Below, piece by piece: positions 9,407 through 23,200 of a DNA stretch of 64,000 nucleotides (position 1 is its first letter; every line of letters begins with the position of its first letter). The stretch spans positions 3,260,001 to 3,324,000 of the forward strand of contig JALDRJ010000002.1 in NCBI GenBank assembly GCA_031315865.1. Reading direction: 5' to 3'. Position numbers and translations under genes: made by a program. This DNA comes from Nitrospirales bacterium. GTDB taxonomy: Bacteria > Nitrospirota > Nitrospiria > Nitrospirales > UBA8639. Under the pieces are notes generated by a model. That model had not been told where the DNA came from. It was given only the letters and a program-made list of their open reading frames with translations, and did no database searches.

Positions 9407-10333
9407 ATGGGAATCAAAAGCAAGGATTTGCTTGGCTTGTCGGCGCTCACACCGGACGACATTCGCCTCATTCTCCGCACCTCAGAGTCTTTTAAAGAGG
9501 TCAGTGGCAGGGAGATCAAAAAAGTCCCGGCCTTACGAGGAAAAACAGTCGTAAATTTATTCTTTGAGCCAAGCACCCGCACGCGAACCTCGTTTGAATT
9601 AGCCGCCAAACGGTTGAGTGCTGATGTGATCAACTTTTCACCATCAACTAGCAGTATCGTCAAAGGGGAAACCCTGCTGGATACCGCCCGCAATATTGAA
9701 TCCATGCAGGCTGATATTATCGTGCTGCGTCACTCATCACCGGGTGCTGCGGAAACGTTAGCCAAAGGCGTCCGATCCTCAGTGATTAACGCTGGGGACG
9801 GTTGGCACGAGCATCCGACTCAAGCGTTGCTTGACCTGTTCACGATCTTGGAACGGAAGAAAGAGATTCAGGGGCTAACAGTCACGATTGTCGGTGATAT
9901 CGCCCACAGTCGTGTGGCGCGATCCAATATCTATGCGTTAACCAAGTTGGGAGCGCATGTACGGGTCGTCGCTCCTCCGACGATGATTCCCCTGCATATT
10001 CACTCATTGGGCGTGACCGTGTATTCTAACCTGGATGACGCCCTGGAAGGTGTGGACGTGATCATCATGTTGCGCCTCCAATTGGAACGCCTTGGTCGCG
10101 CGTTTTTCCCCAGTATTCGTGAATATGCGCGTCTCTACTGTTTGAATCGAACACGCCTCAGCCGGGCGAAGGCCGACGTGATGGTGATGCACCCTGGTCC
10201 GTTGAATCGAGGAGTTGAGATCACGCCCGATGTCGCCGATAGTCCAGCAGCCGTGATTCTGGACCAGGTCTCCAATGGGGTGGCGGTACGGATGGGGATC
10301 ATGTATCTTCTTTCAGGATCAGGCGCCGCGTAG
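9407..10333 (+). CDS. pyrB: Aspartate carbamoyltransferase, catalytic subunit
   Basis: Joins carbamoyl phosphate and aspartate, the first committed step of UMP synthesis. The 308-aa length is standard. The carbamoyl-phosphate motif [12 protein letters not shown] is complete. Further signatures are [19 protein letters not shown] and the aspartate-binding M-H-P-G-P-L-N-R-G. No regulatory pyrI follows, which fits control at the leader by PyrR. A 99-bp gap to pyrC holds no gene. Confidence 0.97.
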   Translation: MGIKSKDLLGLSALTPDDIRLILRTSESFKEVSGREIKKVPALRGKTVVNLFFEPSTRTRTSFELAAKRLSADVINFSPSTSSIVKGETLLDTARNIESMQADIIVLRHSSPGAAETLAKGVRSSVINAGDGWHEHPTQALLDLFTILERKKEIQGLTVTIVGDIAHSRVARSNIYALTKLGAHVRVVAPPTMIPLHIHSLGVTVYSNLDDALEGVDVIIMLRLQLERLGRAFFPSIREYARLYCLNRTRLSRAKADVMVMHPGPLNRGVEITPDVADSPAAVILDQVSNGVAVRMGIMYLLSGSGAA

Positions 10334-10432
10334 GAAGAGCGCTGGGACACGCAAAATGGCAGTCTTTGGGAACATGGCTTACGCATTCCGTATTTTACAT
10401 TTAGAACATTTAGATTGTTCACGAGAAATCAG

Positions 10433-11719
10433 ATGACGATATTGATTCAAGGCGGTACAGTGATCGACCCCGGGAGATACCATGGTCGAGGCTCGGTATT
10501 GATTCGCGATGGCAAGATCCAGGCGATCGGAGAGGATCATTCGGATTCCACTCAAGATTCGGAACCGTTAACCGTCATTGATGCCACGGGACTTGTTGTC
10601 GCTCCGGGGTTTGTGGATCTTCACGCACATTTGCGGGAACCCGGGTTCGAGTACAAAGAGACGATTGCCACAGGAACCGCTTCGGCGGTTGCCGGGGGAT
10701 TTACATCAGTCTGTTGTATGCCCAACACCAGCCCGGTGAATGACAATCAAGCGGTAACAGAGTTTATCTTGAGCCGAGCCAAGCAAGCCGGAAAAGCGCA
10801 TGTGTTTCCGATTGGCGCTATTACCAAGGGTTCGGAGGGGCTTGAATTGGCAGAAATTGGCGATCTTTTCGCGGCGGGCTGCGTGGCGATTTCTGATGAC
10901 GGCCGTCCCGTGATGAACAGTCAGGTGATGCGTCGAGCGATGGAATATGCAAAAGCCTTTGACCTGCCTGTCGTCGATCATTGCGAATGCCTGCATCTTT
11001 CGGATAGCGGTTGTATGAATGAAGGGCTGGTGTCCACGGAGCTGGGCATGCCAGGCATACCCAATGCCGCGGAAGATGTTATGGTGGCACGAAACCTCGC
11101 CCTGGCTGAATTGACAGGGGCCAGACTGCATATTGCCCATCTCAGCACGGCAGGCTCTGTCCGGCTCACCCGCCAAGCCAAGGCGCAAGGGATAGCTGTG
11201 ACCGCTGAAGTCTGCCCGCATCACTTTACATTGACGGATGATGCCACCCGTGGATTTGATGCCAATGCGAAAATGAATCCTCCACTCAGAACGGCCGCTG
11301 ATGTTGAAGCGGTGAAAGAAGGCATTTCGGATGGGACGATCGATACGATCGCGACCGATCATGCGCCGCATGCCCCTCAAGAAAAACAATTGGAGTTCGA
11401 TAAGGCGCCCTTTGGAATCGTGGGATTCGAAACGGCTTTTCCCTTAACCATCGCACTCGTGGAAGAGGGTGTCCTATCGCTCGAACAAGCCATCGAAAAG
11501 CTCACGTCCGCCCCGGCAAAGGCCTTCGGCCTGAAAAAAGGAACATTAGCGGTTGGACAGGATGCCGATATTGTCCTCTTAGATCCTTCTTGCCAATGGG
11601 AAGTCGACCCCGATCGGTTTTATTCCAAGAGCCGCAATACTCCCTTTGCCGGTTGGCGAGTCAAGGGAAAAGTCATGAAGACAATCGTGGGTGGCGCGGT
11701 TGTGTATGAATGTACATAG
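10433..11719 (+). CDS. pyrC: Dihydroorotase (class I, zinc-dependent)
   Basis: Closes carbamoyl aspartate to dihydroorotate. The 428-aa product has the metal-binding D-L-H-A-H-L-R-E-P-G near residue 65, V-V-D-H-C-E, L-H-I-A-H-L-S-T and A-T-D-H-A-P-H-A, all typical of the long class I enzymes that pair with PyrB. I use ATG 10433 (M-T-I-L-I-Q-G-G) rather than the TTG at 10415, because class I enzymes begin close to that strand. The next gene starts three bases after its stop, so translation is probably coupled. Confidence 0.96.
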   Translation: MTILIQGGTVIDPGRYHGRGSVLIRDGKIQAIGEDHSDSTQDSEPLTVIDATGLVVAPGFVDLHAHLREPGFEYKETIATGTASAVAGGFTSVCCMPNTSPVNDNQAVTEFILSRAKQAGKAHVFPIGAITKGSEGLELAEIGDLFAAGCVAISDDGRPVMNSQVMRRAMEYAKAFDLPVVDHCECLHLSDSGCMNEGLVSTELGMPGIPNAAEDVMVARNLALAELTGARLHIAHLSTAGSVRLTRQAKAQGIAVTAEVCPHHFTLTDDATRGFDANAKMNPPLRTAADVEAVKEGISDGTIDTIATDHAPHAPQEKQLEFDKAPFGIVGFETAFPLTIALVEEGVLSLEQAIEKLTSAPAKAFGLKKGTLAVGQDADIVLLDPSCQWEVDPDRFYSKSRNTPFAGWRVKGKVMKTIVGGAVVYECT

Positions 11720-11722
11720 CAC

Positions 11723-12274
11723 GTGAAACCGGGAACAATTCGATGGCAAGTGGTGGGCTATTTTCTCGAAATTTTGGGGCTCTGCATATGGGTTGGCGGG
11801 CTCATCATGATTGTGGCTGTCGTGATTCCAGCCGTCTTTAACTCGTTTGGGATGGAGCCGGCTGGCCGGTTCCTGCGTCGCGTCTTTGATGGATATAGCC
11901 TTCTCACGTCAGGCATTCTCGGTCTTCTCGTCTGTTTGACCGGGCTTCGCTATTGGCAAGGGACCTTCTCGGAAAATATGGTGCTTCCCGTTCAACGACT
12001 GGAGATTTTCTTACTCGCAGGCATGATCATGACGACCGTTCTCATCATGGGCGTATTAGGCCCGAAGGCGATTGCCCTCCAAGAGCAGGCATTCGAAGCC
12101 ACGGCTGAAGCCGAAAAAAAAGCCGCGTACGATCATTTTTTCCGGATGCATATGATCGTTCGTGCTCTCCATTTTATCAATGTGGGATTGGCTACCGGGT
12201 TGCTGATCTCCAAACTTCGTCGTGGACTTGCCACGGCCAATCCTTTCGTGACGTCAGTTCAAGGTAGATCATGA
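11723..12274 (+). CDS. Four-helix inner-membrane protein, DUF4149-like
   Basis: The 183-aa product starts with GTG and has four hydrophobic spans (about 10-35, 52-75, 88-112 and 145-165). The first contains the G-G-L-I-M-I-V and P-A-V-F pattern I associate with DUF4149/CopD-like small membrane proteins. The segment between spans three and four is Glu/Ala-rich. It starts 3 bp after pyrC and overlaps carA by four bases (ATGA), so it is locked into the pyr operon. It has no known link to pyrimidine synthesis; perhaps it shares growth-rate control. The family name is from memory and is uncertain. Confidence 0.75.
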   Translation: MKPGTIRWQVVGYFLEILGLCIWVGGLIMIVAVVIPAVFNSFGMEPAGRFLRRVFDGYSLLTSGILGLLVCLTGLRYWQGTFSENMVLPVQRLEIFLLAGMIMTTVLIMGVLGPKAIALQEQAFEATAEAEKKAAYDHFFRMHMIVRALHFINVGLATGLLISKLRRGLATANPFVTSVQGRS

Positions 12275-13461
12275 AGAACGCGTTGTTAGTCCTCGCCGAT
12301 GGAACCGTGTTTAAGGGAATGCCTCTCGGGTATTCCGGGGAAACGTCTGGCGAAGTGGTGTTTAACACCGCGATGACAGGATACCAGGAGATTTTAACGG
12401 ACCCCTCGTACAAGGGGCAGATGGTCGCCATGACCTGCTCCCAAATCGGCAATTATGGCGTGACGCAAGAAGATTCAGAATCAAGACGACTGTGGATTGA
12501 AGGCTTTATCGTTCGAGAACCGTCTGCCAAACCGAGCAACTGGCGAAACTCCGGCACATTGTCCGACTATTTGGCGACACATCAGGTCGTGGGAATCGCT
12601 GGGATTGACACGCGCGCATTGACGAGACACTTGCGTGATCACGGATCACAGCAAGGTATCATCTCGCACGCCAATTCTGATCTGGCATCGCTTCGGGAAA
12701 AGGCTCGCAACCTGCCGTCGATCGTCGGAAGAGATTTAGTGGCGGAAGTTACCTGCGCGACGCCTTATCGCTGGGAAGAAGGCACAGGGGATTGGCCAAC
12801 CGAACCTCCGAATATGCCAGACTCAACGGACCATCAACGCTTCAAGAGCTGTAAAGTCGTCGTGCTCGACTTTGGTGTGAAGTGGAACATCCTCCGGCGT
12901 TTGGTTGACGTCGGCTGCGAGGTTCATGTGGTACCGGCTTCAACGACGGCAGACGAAATCAAAGCCTTCGACCCAGAAGGTATTCTGCTCTCGAATGGTC
13001 CAGGCGATCCTGAAGCCGTTCCCTATGCCGTAAAGACGGTGCGGGAATTGATCGGGTGGCGTCCCATTTTTGGCATCTGTCTCGGCCATCAAATTCTCGG
13101 ATTGGCCTTAGGCATGAACGCGCATAAGTTGCAATTTGGTCATCATGGAGGCAATCACCCTGTGATCGACTTACGGTCGCGAAAGGTTGAGATTACTTCG
13201 CAAAACCACAACTTTGCCGTGGGACCGTCTCAGATCGACCATGCCCATGCCGATGGGCTTCCTGAATTTCACACCCAATGGGGTCGCGTCCAAGTCACGC
13301 ATCGGAGTTTGAATGACGGATGCTGCGAGGGTATGCTTGGATTAGATATGCCGTTCATGTCCACCCAATATCATCCGGAAGCCTCACCTGGTCCGCACGA
13401 TTCAGCGTATATCTTTCGACAGTTCATGAAAAACTTACCACAGCATTCGACGTCATCATGA
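12271..13461 (+). CDS. carA: Carbamoyl-phosphate synthase small (glutaminase) subunit
   Basis: Releases ammonia from glutamine and channels it to CarB for carbamoyl phosphate. The 396-aa product has the N-terminal CPSase_sm domain (G-E-V-V-F-N-T-A-M-T-G-Y-Q-E) and a class I glutamine amidotransferase domain. The nucleophile is C270 in F-G-I-C-L-G-H-Q, and the His/Glu pair is in Q-Y-H-P-E. It overlaps the membrane gene upstream by four bases. carB is not next: two protease-type genes are inserted between them. Confidence 0.97.
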   Translation: MKNALLVLADGTVFKGMPLGYSGETSGEVVFNTAMTGYQEILTDPSYKGQMVAMTCSQIGNYGVTQEDSESRRLWIEGFIVREPSAKPSNWRNSGTLSDYLATHQVVGIAGIDTRALTRHLRDHGSQQGIISHANSDLASLREKARNLPSIVGRDLVAEVTCATPYRWEEGTGDWPTEPPNMPDSTDHQRFKSCKVVVLDFGVKWNILRRLVDVGCEVHVVPASTTADEIKAFDPEGILLSNGPGDPEAVPYAVKTVRELIGWRPIFGICLGHQILGLALGMNAHKLQFGHHGGNHPVIDLRSRKVEITSQNHNFAVGPSQIDHAHADGLPEFHTQWGRVQVTHRSLNDGCCEGMLGLDMPFMSTQYHPEASPGPHDSAYIFRQFMKNLPQHSTSS

Positions 13462-13517
13462 TTGTACGATCGTTCTCTATTCACACACTCGTCAAGAAAT
13501 GCATTTCAGGGAATCAC

Positions 13518-14492
13518 ATGTATAAACTCACTTCCGTCATGCTCATATTCTTGGGGCTGCCCGGGTGTATCAGTCAACCATCGCTGTTCTCTTCCGTCGG
13601 ACCATTGCAAGAATCCACGGTCTCAGGCGAAGGCGAACAAAAAATTCTGATGATTGATATCGCCGGAATGCTCACATCAAGCAAACCTTCCGGGTTTATC
13701 GATCAAATCGTCGATCGCCCAAGCTTGCCCGCGCGGCTCAAAGAGGAGCTTCTTCAGGCAAGTGAAGATCAACACATCAAGGCGGTAATCCTTCGCATCA
13801 ACAGTCCCGGTGGAACCGTTACCGCCTCGGATATTCTTCATCATGAAATTCAAGAATTCAAAGAAAAATACAATATTCCCGTCATTGCCTCAATCCTTGA
13901 CCTCGGCACCTCTGGAGGCTATTACCTGGCGACAGCCGCCGATAGGATTATCGCGCATCCTTCAACGATCACGGGAAGTATTGGTGTGATCATGGTGTCG
14001 ATCAATGCTGAAGGATTATTGCAAAAAATAGGCGTGACGCCTCGTACCATCACGTCTGGCCCGAATAAAGCCATGGGCTCCCCGTTTCATACGATGACTG
14101 ACGAAGAACGCGCGATTTTTCAGGGTGTGATTGATTCCATGTACGAGCAATTCGTCGCCGTCGTTAAAGCGGGACGTCCAAACTTGAACGAACAAGAGAT
14201 TCGCCGCCTTGCAGATGGTCGAATCTATACCGCCTCGCAAGCTCTCGATGCGGGATTGATCGATACGATCGGCTACATGGAAGATGCCGTCGCATTGGCT
14301 AAAAAACAGGCCAATCTCGACGAGGCGACCGTCATCACCTATCACCGAGCCGGAGGCTATAAACACAATATCTACTCGAGTACTCTGACGGAAAATATCG
14401 AGAGCCGGAAGTATCCAAGCCTTGATGCGTCATCTCTTTTGACACTCTTAAGTGGAGGGGCTCCGCAATTTCTGTACATGTGGATGCCATGA
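13518..14492 (+). CDS. sppA: Signal peptide peptidase SppA-type S49 protease, lipoprotein
   Basis: The 324-aa product begins with a lipoprotein signal ending L-P-G-C (Cys17), preceded by AGGGA at good spacing; an ATG at 13458 overlapping the carA stop is an alternative start. S49 hallmarks are visible: I-N-S-P-G-G-T-V, nucleophile S132 in G-T-S-G-G-Y-Y, G-S-I-G-V-I, and a candidate catalytic lysine in S-G-P-N-K-A-M-G-S-P. SppA-type enzymes cut leftover signal peptides and other membrane segments at the envelope. The single S49 domain places it with the short Bacillus or archaeal form rather than the duplicated E. coli form. It overlaps the following M48 gene by four bases. Confidence 0.92.
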   Translation: MYKLTSVMLIFLGLPGCISQPSLFSSVGPLQESTVSGEGEQKILMIDIAGMLTSSKPSGFIDQIVDRPSLPARLKEELLQASEDQHIKAVILRINSPGGTVTASDILHHEIQEFKEKYNIPVIASILDLGTSGGYYLATAADRIIAHPSTITGSIGVIMVSINAEGLLQKIGVTPRTITSGPNKAMGSPFHTMTDEERAIFQGVIDSMYEQFVAVVKAGRPNLNEQEIRRLADGRIYTASQALDAGLIDTIGYMEDAVALAKKQANLDEATVITYHRAGGYKHNIYSSTLTENIESRKYPSLDASSLLTLLSGGAPQFLYMWMP

Positions 14493-15373
14493 TTTTTCGG
14501 GAGAGGGGTTCCGGTTTGACGATTCACATGCCTGCAATCTCACACATGTCGCTTCCCAAACCCCTGGTCTGCCTAATAGTCATTCTCGCCCTCAACGCCT
14601 GTCAAAAAGCTCCAGGTACGGCCAGAGATCAATTTATTTATATCTCGGAAGAAAAAGAAATTGCGCTCGGGTTATCGGCCTTTCGCGAAGTGTTAGCAAG
14701 CGCTCCCCTCAGTACCAACCCTGAGATTACGCTGATGGTGAATCGGGTGGGACGTCGAATTGCTGCCGCGGCCAATAAGCCCACATACCATTGGGAGTTC
14801 GCGGTGATTCAAGATGATGAACAGATTAATGCGTTTGCGTTGCCTGGCGGAAAAGTCGCGATCTTTACAGGAATATTGAAGTACACGAAAAATGAAGCCG
14901 GGCTCGCTACCGTCATGGCCCACGAAGTAGCCCATGCGTTACAGCGGCACGGAGCCGAACGCTACAGTGCCGGTATTCTTGAGCAAATCGCGCAAATTGG
15001 CACCCTCGCCGGAGCAGCGGCTGGTGGCGTTGACCCGGGGGTCGCAATCGGAGCGATGTCCGCATACGGGGTGGGAGTGGCCTTACCCAATTCACGGAAA
15101 CAGGAATCGGAAGCTGATTATGTCGGCCTCCAGCTCATGGCCAAAGCCGGATACGATCCACGAGAGGCCGTCAAGTTCTGGGAACGGATGAGTGGGTGTC
15201 CTCGAAAAATGATCGGACGATTTTGCTTCCGTTCAAACGCAGCCGTCCCGGAATTTCTGTCGACCCATCCATCTGACGTGACTCGGATCAATCAGATCGA
15301 GGCCTGGCTCCCCAAAGCTCTCGAATTTTATCATCCTCAGGCCGACTCCCCTGATTTGAAGAAAGCAAGCTGA
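14489..15373 (+). CDS. M48-family metalloprotease, lipoprotein
   Basis: A 294-aa zinc protease of the HtpX/BepA/LoiP kind. The zinc motif is H145-E-V-A-H149 in M-A-H-E-V-A-H-A-L, and the third ligand is in E-S-E-A-D-Y-V-G. A lipobox ends the hydrophobic stretch L-V-I-L-A-L-N-A-C, so it probably sits on the inner face of the outer membrane or in the periplasm. Such proteases degrade misassembled outer-membrane proteins. The ATG at 14489 overlaps the sppA stop, but a TTG at 14516 behind a purine-rich AGAGGGG is also possible and gives a more usual signal length. It lies 32 bp before carB. Confidence 0.9.
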   Translation: MIFRERGSGLTIHMPAISHMSLPKPLVCLIVILALNACQKAPGTARDQFIYISEEKEIALGLSAFREVLASAPLSTNPEITLMVNRVGRRIAAAANKPTYHWEFAVIQDDEQINAFALPGGKVAIFTGILKYTKNEAGLATVMAHEVAHALQRHGAERYSAGILEQIAQIGTLAGAAAGGVDPGVAIGAMSAYGVGVALPNSRKQESEADYVGLQLMAKAGYDPREAVKFWERMSGCPRKMIGRFCFRSNAAVPEFLSTHPSDVTRINQIEAWLPKALEFYHPQADSPDLKKAS

Positions 15374-15405
15374 GACGGCACTCTCGCGTACGAGTACTTA
15401 CGACT

Positions 15406-18663
<3,258 letters not shown>

Positions 18664-18685
18664 TGTTGTTCTATAGGTGTACGTG

Positions 18686-19162
18686 ATGAAAATTCCGATG
18701 ACTCAGAAAGGCTATCAGGGACTGAAAGAAGAACTGGACCGTCTGCGCAAAGTCGAGCGCCCCAAAGTCATTCAAGCCATCGCAGAAGCCCGGGAACACG
18801 GAGATCTTCGGGAGAACGCAGAATACAAGGCTGCGAAGGAACAACAACAGTTCATCGAGAATCGCTTGGCCGAGATTGAATATAAGTTAACGGAAGCGCA
18901 AGTGATTGAAGTGACCCCAGGGCCAAGTGAGACCGTGGTCTTCGGTGCGACGGTCAAACTGGCTGACCTGGAATCCGGTGAAGAAAAACAGTATCGGTTG
19001 GTGGGACAGGAAGAAGCGGATATTAAAACAGGAAGCATATCCGTACAGTCCCCAATCGGCCGAGGGCTTATCGGACACCACGTCGGGGATATCGTCCAAA
19101 TTCAACGACCGGCCGGAACGATCGAATACGAAGTTCAAGATATTTGGTTTGAGGAGATGTAA
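18686..19162 (+). CDS. greA: Transcription elongation factor GreA
   Basis: Rescues backtracked RNA polymerase by stimulating RNA cleavage. Started at ATG 18686, the protein is 158 aa, exactly the family length, so the GTG nine bases earlier is rejected. The coiled-coil finger carries the acidic tip D-L-R-E-N-A-E-Y with its flanking R-E-H-G, and the C-terminal FKBP-like domain has S-P-I-G-R-G-L-I-G. It lies 22 bp after carB and one base before the next gene. Confidence 0.97.
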   Translation: MKIPMTQKGYQGLKEELDRLRKVERPKVIQAIAEAREHGDLRENAEYKAAKEQQQFIENRLAEIEYKLTEAQVIEVTPGPSETVVFGATVKLADLESGEEKQYRLVGQEEADIKTGSISVQSPIGRGLIGHHVGDIVQIQRPAGTIEYEVQDIWFEEM

Positions 19163-19163
19163 G

Positions 19164-19964
19164 ATGGCATCTGCGACATCGCTTATCACGTTATTGACGG
19201 ATTTTGGGCAACGCGATTACTTCGTGCCCAGCATGAAAGGTGTTATCCTCGGCATTAATTCCCAGGCGCGCATCACCGATTTATCACACGACATTGCCCC
19301 GCAGAATATCGAGCAGGCCGCCTTCTATCTGAAATCCTGCTATCACTACTTCCCCGACGGGACTATTCATGTCGTAGTCGTCGATCCAGGCGTCGGGAGC
19401 GACCGTCGCGCATTACTCGTATCGACTTCCCGCTATTTTTTCTTAGCCCCCGATAATGGAGTCCTCAGTTATATTTTTGAACAGGAGCTGTCAGTCGAAG
19501 TTCGCGTCATCGAGAATAAGCAATACCGTTTGGATTCCGAAGGGGCGACCTTTGACGGACGGGACCTCTTCTCGCCAGCCGCCGCCTGGCTCACCAAAGG
19601 CCAAGTGCCGGGATCGTATGGTCCGCTCGTTCATAATTACGTGACCCTTCCCAAAACAGAACCCAGAATGGAAAATGGAAAACTTGTTGGCAAGATTCTG
19701 TACATCGACCGTTTTGGCAACCTCATCTCCAACATCACGCCCAATGACCTCGAGACATTCCGCTCGGTGGCGAAACAGGAACCCGCGACGCTGCGATTAG
19801 GCGATCTTACGATTACAGGCATCAAAACCCATTATGCCGAGGGCGCGTTAGGATTGCCGGAATCCTTGATCAACAGTAACGGACAGTTAGAAGTCTTCAT
19901 TCGACAGGGCAACGCCGCCGAACGGTGTGAATGTCGAGTCGGACAACGCATTGAAGTCGCATAA
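19164..19964 (+). CDS. SAM hydroxide adenosyltransferase (DUF62 / SAM hydrolase)
   Basis: The 266-aa product splits S-adenosylmethionine to adenosine and methionine using water/hydroxide. Family motifs are L-L-T-D-F-G at the N-terminus, D-L-S-H-D-I, V-V-V-D-P-G-V-G-S-D-R-R, A-P-D-N-G-V-L, and the C-terminal I-D-R-F-G-N-L-I-S-N. It resembles chlorinase/fluorinase relatives but lacks a halogenase-type insertion as far as I can see. A GGAG precedes the ATG. It starts one base after greA and probably ends the pyr transcription unit. The role of this reaction in bacteria is not well defined. Confidence 0.92.
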   Translation: MASATSLITLLTDFGQRDYFVPSMKGVILGINSQARITDLSHDIAPQNIEQAAFYLKSCYHYFPDGTIHVVVVDPGVGSDRRALLVSTSRYFFLAPDNGVLSYIFEQELSVEVRVIENKQYRLDSEGATFDGRDLFSPAAAWLTKGQVPGSYGPLVHNYVTLPKTEPRMENGKLVGKILYIDRFGNLISNITPNDLETFRSVAKQEPATLRLGDLTITGIKTHYAEGALGLPESLINSNGQLEVFIRQGNAAERCECRVGQRIEVA

Positions 19965-20277
19965 CCGGTAATCGAAGCCAGCCCCATTATGAAGTCGGAA
20001 GAACGCAACAGCCATTCCCCTCTACATTAACTGCTTGTGGGGCGGTTCAAAAAGTCCGTCCAGCAAGGCCACAGGCATTTTGACGGGTCCATACCCGAAA
20101 ACGGATAAAAGGGCTCATTCCCTGGGGATAACTTCATTTTCGGTTCCTGCCTAGTCAATCTTCTGGGCTTTTCTTCCATTCATTTCATCATCTCGCTGCT
20201 ACGATTCATGACTTTGAGCCTCGAACTTTGAAAACTCGAGCATCACAATACCTCCTTTTTTACCCAAGGAGGTTGCG
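19965..20277. other. Boundary between pyr unit and Tn3 element
   Basis: The first 120 bp (19965-20084) lie outside the transposon and contain no gene. From 20085 the left terminal inverted repeat begins, and 144 bp separate its inner end from the transposase start. That stretch is too short for a resolvase gene, and I see no obvious res-site repeats. Confidence 0.6.
20085..20133 (+). repeat. Left terminal inverted repeat of Tn3 element
   Basis: 49 bp beginning GGGTCCATACCCGAAAACGG. It matches the reverse complement of 23411-23459 at 48 of 49 positions; the difference is C here against T in the right copy. Confidence 0.95.
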
Positions 20278-23200
20278 ATGCCTAGAATGGAAGTCCTCAG
20301 TGCCGTCGAACGAGAAGAATTCGACTCACCGCCCACGTTCACGTTCGCTCAGCAGCAACATTATTTTGATCCGTCTTTAGACGTCATCCGTACGCTCAAA
20401 CGACAACGAACACCGACCCATCAGGTCTACTTTCTCGTCAGCTATGGCTATTTTCTGGCTACGCATCGCTTTTACCCGAGCGCCCTCTTCCGAGAATCTG
20501 ATATCCAATACGTGACACGAATCATCGGATTGGACGTCCAGCAGCTCCAGCTGTGGTCTTATGTGAAGCCCACACAAACACGTCACCGCCATCTCATTCG
20601 CACCCTCTGTCAGTTTCGCCGTTGCGACCACGTGGCACGTCAATATCTCACGGCCGAAGTCCAGCGTCTGGTGAAACAGCATTGGGCCCCGCGCCACTTG
20701 TTTGTTCGGCTCGTCGAACAACTCTCTGCGAAGCGCATTGAAATTCCGGGCTCCGGGTATCTGAGCCGTCTCATTGCCACGACGATGACTCAGTATCGAC
20801 TGATGCTCGCTCGACGCTTGCGTGCGCAGTTGACCCCAGCCATGCGTGAGGGGTTGGCCGCATTGCTCAATCCCTCCGTGGAGCCCATGGGATCGGCACG
20901 TTATCGCCTGGGGCAATTGAAACGGTTGTCGCAATCCACCAAACCCACCAAAGTCCAAATACGCTTGAAGGATCTTGAGGAGATGCAGACCCTCTACCAG
21001 CTGCTTACTCCCGTGCTGCCAGTCCTCAATCTTCCGCAAGCCGGGATCATCGAGTATGCCACGATCACGTTAAAACTCGATCTCTTTGATCTCGTGCGCC
21101 GAACAGAACCTGATCGTCTCTTACATCTCTTCACATTTGCCATTCACCATTATTTCCGGTTGCACGATAATCTTGTTGATGTATTTTTGAGCGTCTTGCC
21201 ATCTCTGTTGTCGAGTGTGCAGCGAGAACACATGGAACACTGTTACGAGAAGCGAGAGGCCCAGTCGAGAAGTCTCACCACGCTGCTCACGATCCTGGAG
21301 ACGGATGTCCTGACCGCCTTTAAGACGATCAAACGGATTGCGGAATCCTCGACCCTCTCAGATCGTGACAAAATCCAACGGATTCAAACGGTCTTTGCGG
21401 CGCGCCAGACACCGCAGCAACAACTGGTTGAGACCATGACTCCCCTGAAGGCCAGTGTGGAGGAGATGCGACACCAAGATGCCTATTACACTGTGCTCGA
21501 AAGGCGCTCCCTTCGACTGCAGGCTCGCTTGATGCCGATCTTGAAACATCTCCCATGGCAGGGCACGGATCAAGCCTTACTGGCGGCGATTCGGTATGTG
21601 AAAACCCCGAAAGGCGATTGGGGTCGCGAGGCACCCAAGCGCTTTCTCACCGCCACCGAACGGAAGGCTGTCAGCCCGCCTGCTCAGGCCTTTCGCGTCT
21701 CCCTGTATAAAGCCCTCCTGTTTATTCATGTGCAACAGGGGATTAAAGCGGGGACACTCTATCTTAACCAATCCTATAAATATCGCGCCCTCGAAGACTA
21801 TCTCCTCAGTCGTGAACAATGGCAACAGCATCGTCAGGAATACCTCAAGCAAGCGGGCCTTCAAGCCTTCACGAATCCTCATACGGTCTTACACACATTG
21901 GAAACGCACCTGCAGCGACAGTATGTCACCACCAATGAGCATATTCTGGCCCAACAGAATGCGCATGTGAGCCAGAAGGCCGATGCCAGTTTTGTCGTAC
22001 GAACCCCGGCTCAACCAATGGTGAACACTGAGGCGCTCTCCACCTTTTTTCCGGGTCGACAGTATATCGCCTTAACGGAAATTTTAGCGACCGTTGATCG
22101 GCTCACGCACTTTCTCAGCGAATTCAAACATGGACATTACCAGCCTCGAGAGTCTCGTCCTCCCACACGTGCGTTTCTCGCGGGCGTACTGGGGCTGGGG
22201 TGTGGGATTGGGGTTCGGAAGCTTGCCCGCATTTCTTGGCATGTGCAGGAAGGGCAAGTCGAGCATACCGTTCATTGGTATTTCACTCCCACGACGGTGC
22301 GGGCCGCTAATGATCGTATTCTCCAAATGGTGGAGCAACTGCCATTGCCGGACATTTATCGTCGGTCCGAGGACGTGCTGCAGACTTCGAGTGATGGGCA
22401 GAAATTCGAAGTCCCCGCCGAGTCCCTGAATGCCAATTTTTCGTATAAATATTTTGGCAAAGGCCAAGGCGTCAGTGTCTATAGTTTTATTGATGAACGC
22501 CATCTCCTCTTTTACTCCACCGTGCTTAGCGCGGCGGAACGAGAGAGCGCCTATGTCCTCGATGGCCTGCTTTATCAGGACGGGTTGCCCAGTACCATTC
22601 ATTCAACGAATACGCATGGGTATAGTGAATTAGTCTTCGGGGCCATGCATTTATTAGGATTTGCCTATGCGCCGCGGATCAAAAATTTTCAGCGGCAACG
22701 GCTCTATGCCTTCAAAGAGCTTCGCCGTCATGCACGCTATGCTGCGTTCGCCCTGAAACCTCATGGCACGATCAACACGGACCTGATTTGTGAGCACTGG
22801 GACGACATCTTGCGCTTTGTGGCGACACTCAAGTTGAGAATCACGACGCCCTCCGCACTGTTCCGACGGCTCAATTCCTATTCCGCCCAACACCTATTGT
22901 ATCGCGCGTTGAAAGCCTTTGGACAAATTCTCAAGTCCATGTTCTTGCTTCGGTATTTCGATGAAGTAGAACTGCGGCAACAGATCACCCAACAACTCAA
23001 CAAAGTGGAGCAGTCGCATCGCTTTGCCCGGGCCCTCTCAGTGGGAACGCCTCGAGAATTTCTGAGTGTGGAGAAGGACGAACAAGAAATCGAAGAAGGG
23101 TGTAAGCGTCTCATCAAAAATGCCGTGACCTGTTGGAATTATGTGTATCTCTCAAAGCGACTGATGCAAACAGCCGACCCCACCCACCAACACCTGTTCC

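Noticed and set aside
13320-13517. Longer 5' end for sppA reaching into carA
   Set aside because: It would overlap carA by 140 bp; the lipoprotein signal and ribosome binding site support the start at 13518.
18927-19163. Longer 5' end for the SAM hydroxide adenosyltransferase
   Set aside because: It runs through greA in another frame; the family begins at L-L-T-D-F-G and a good start exists at 19164.
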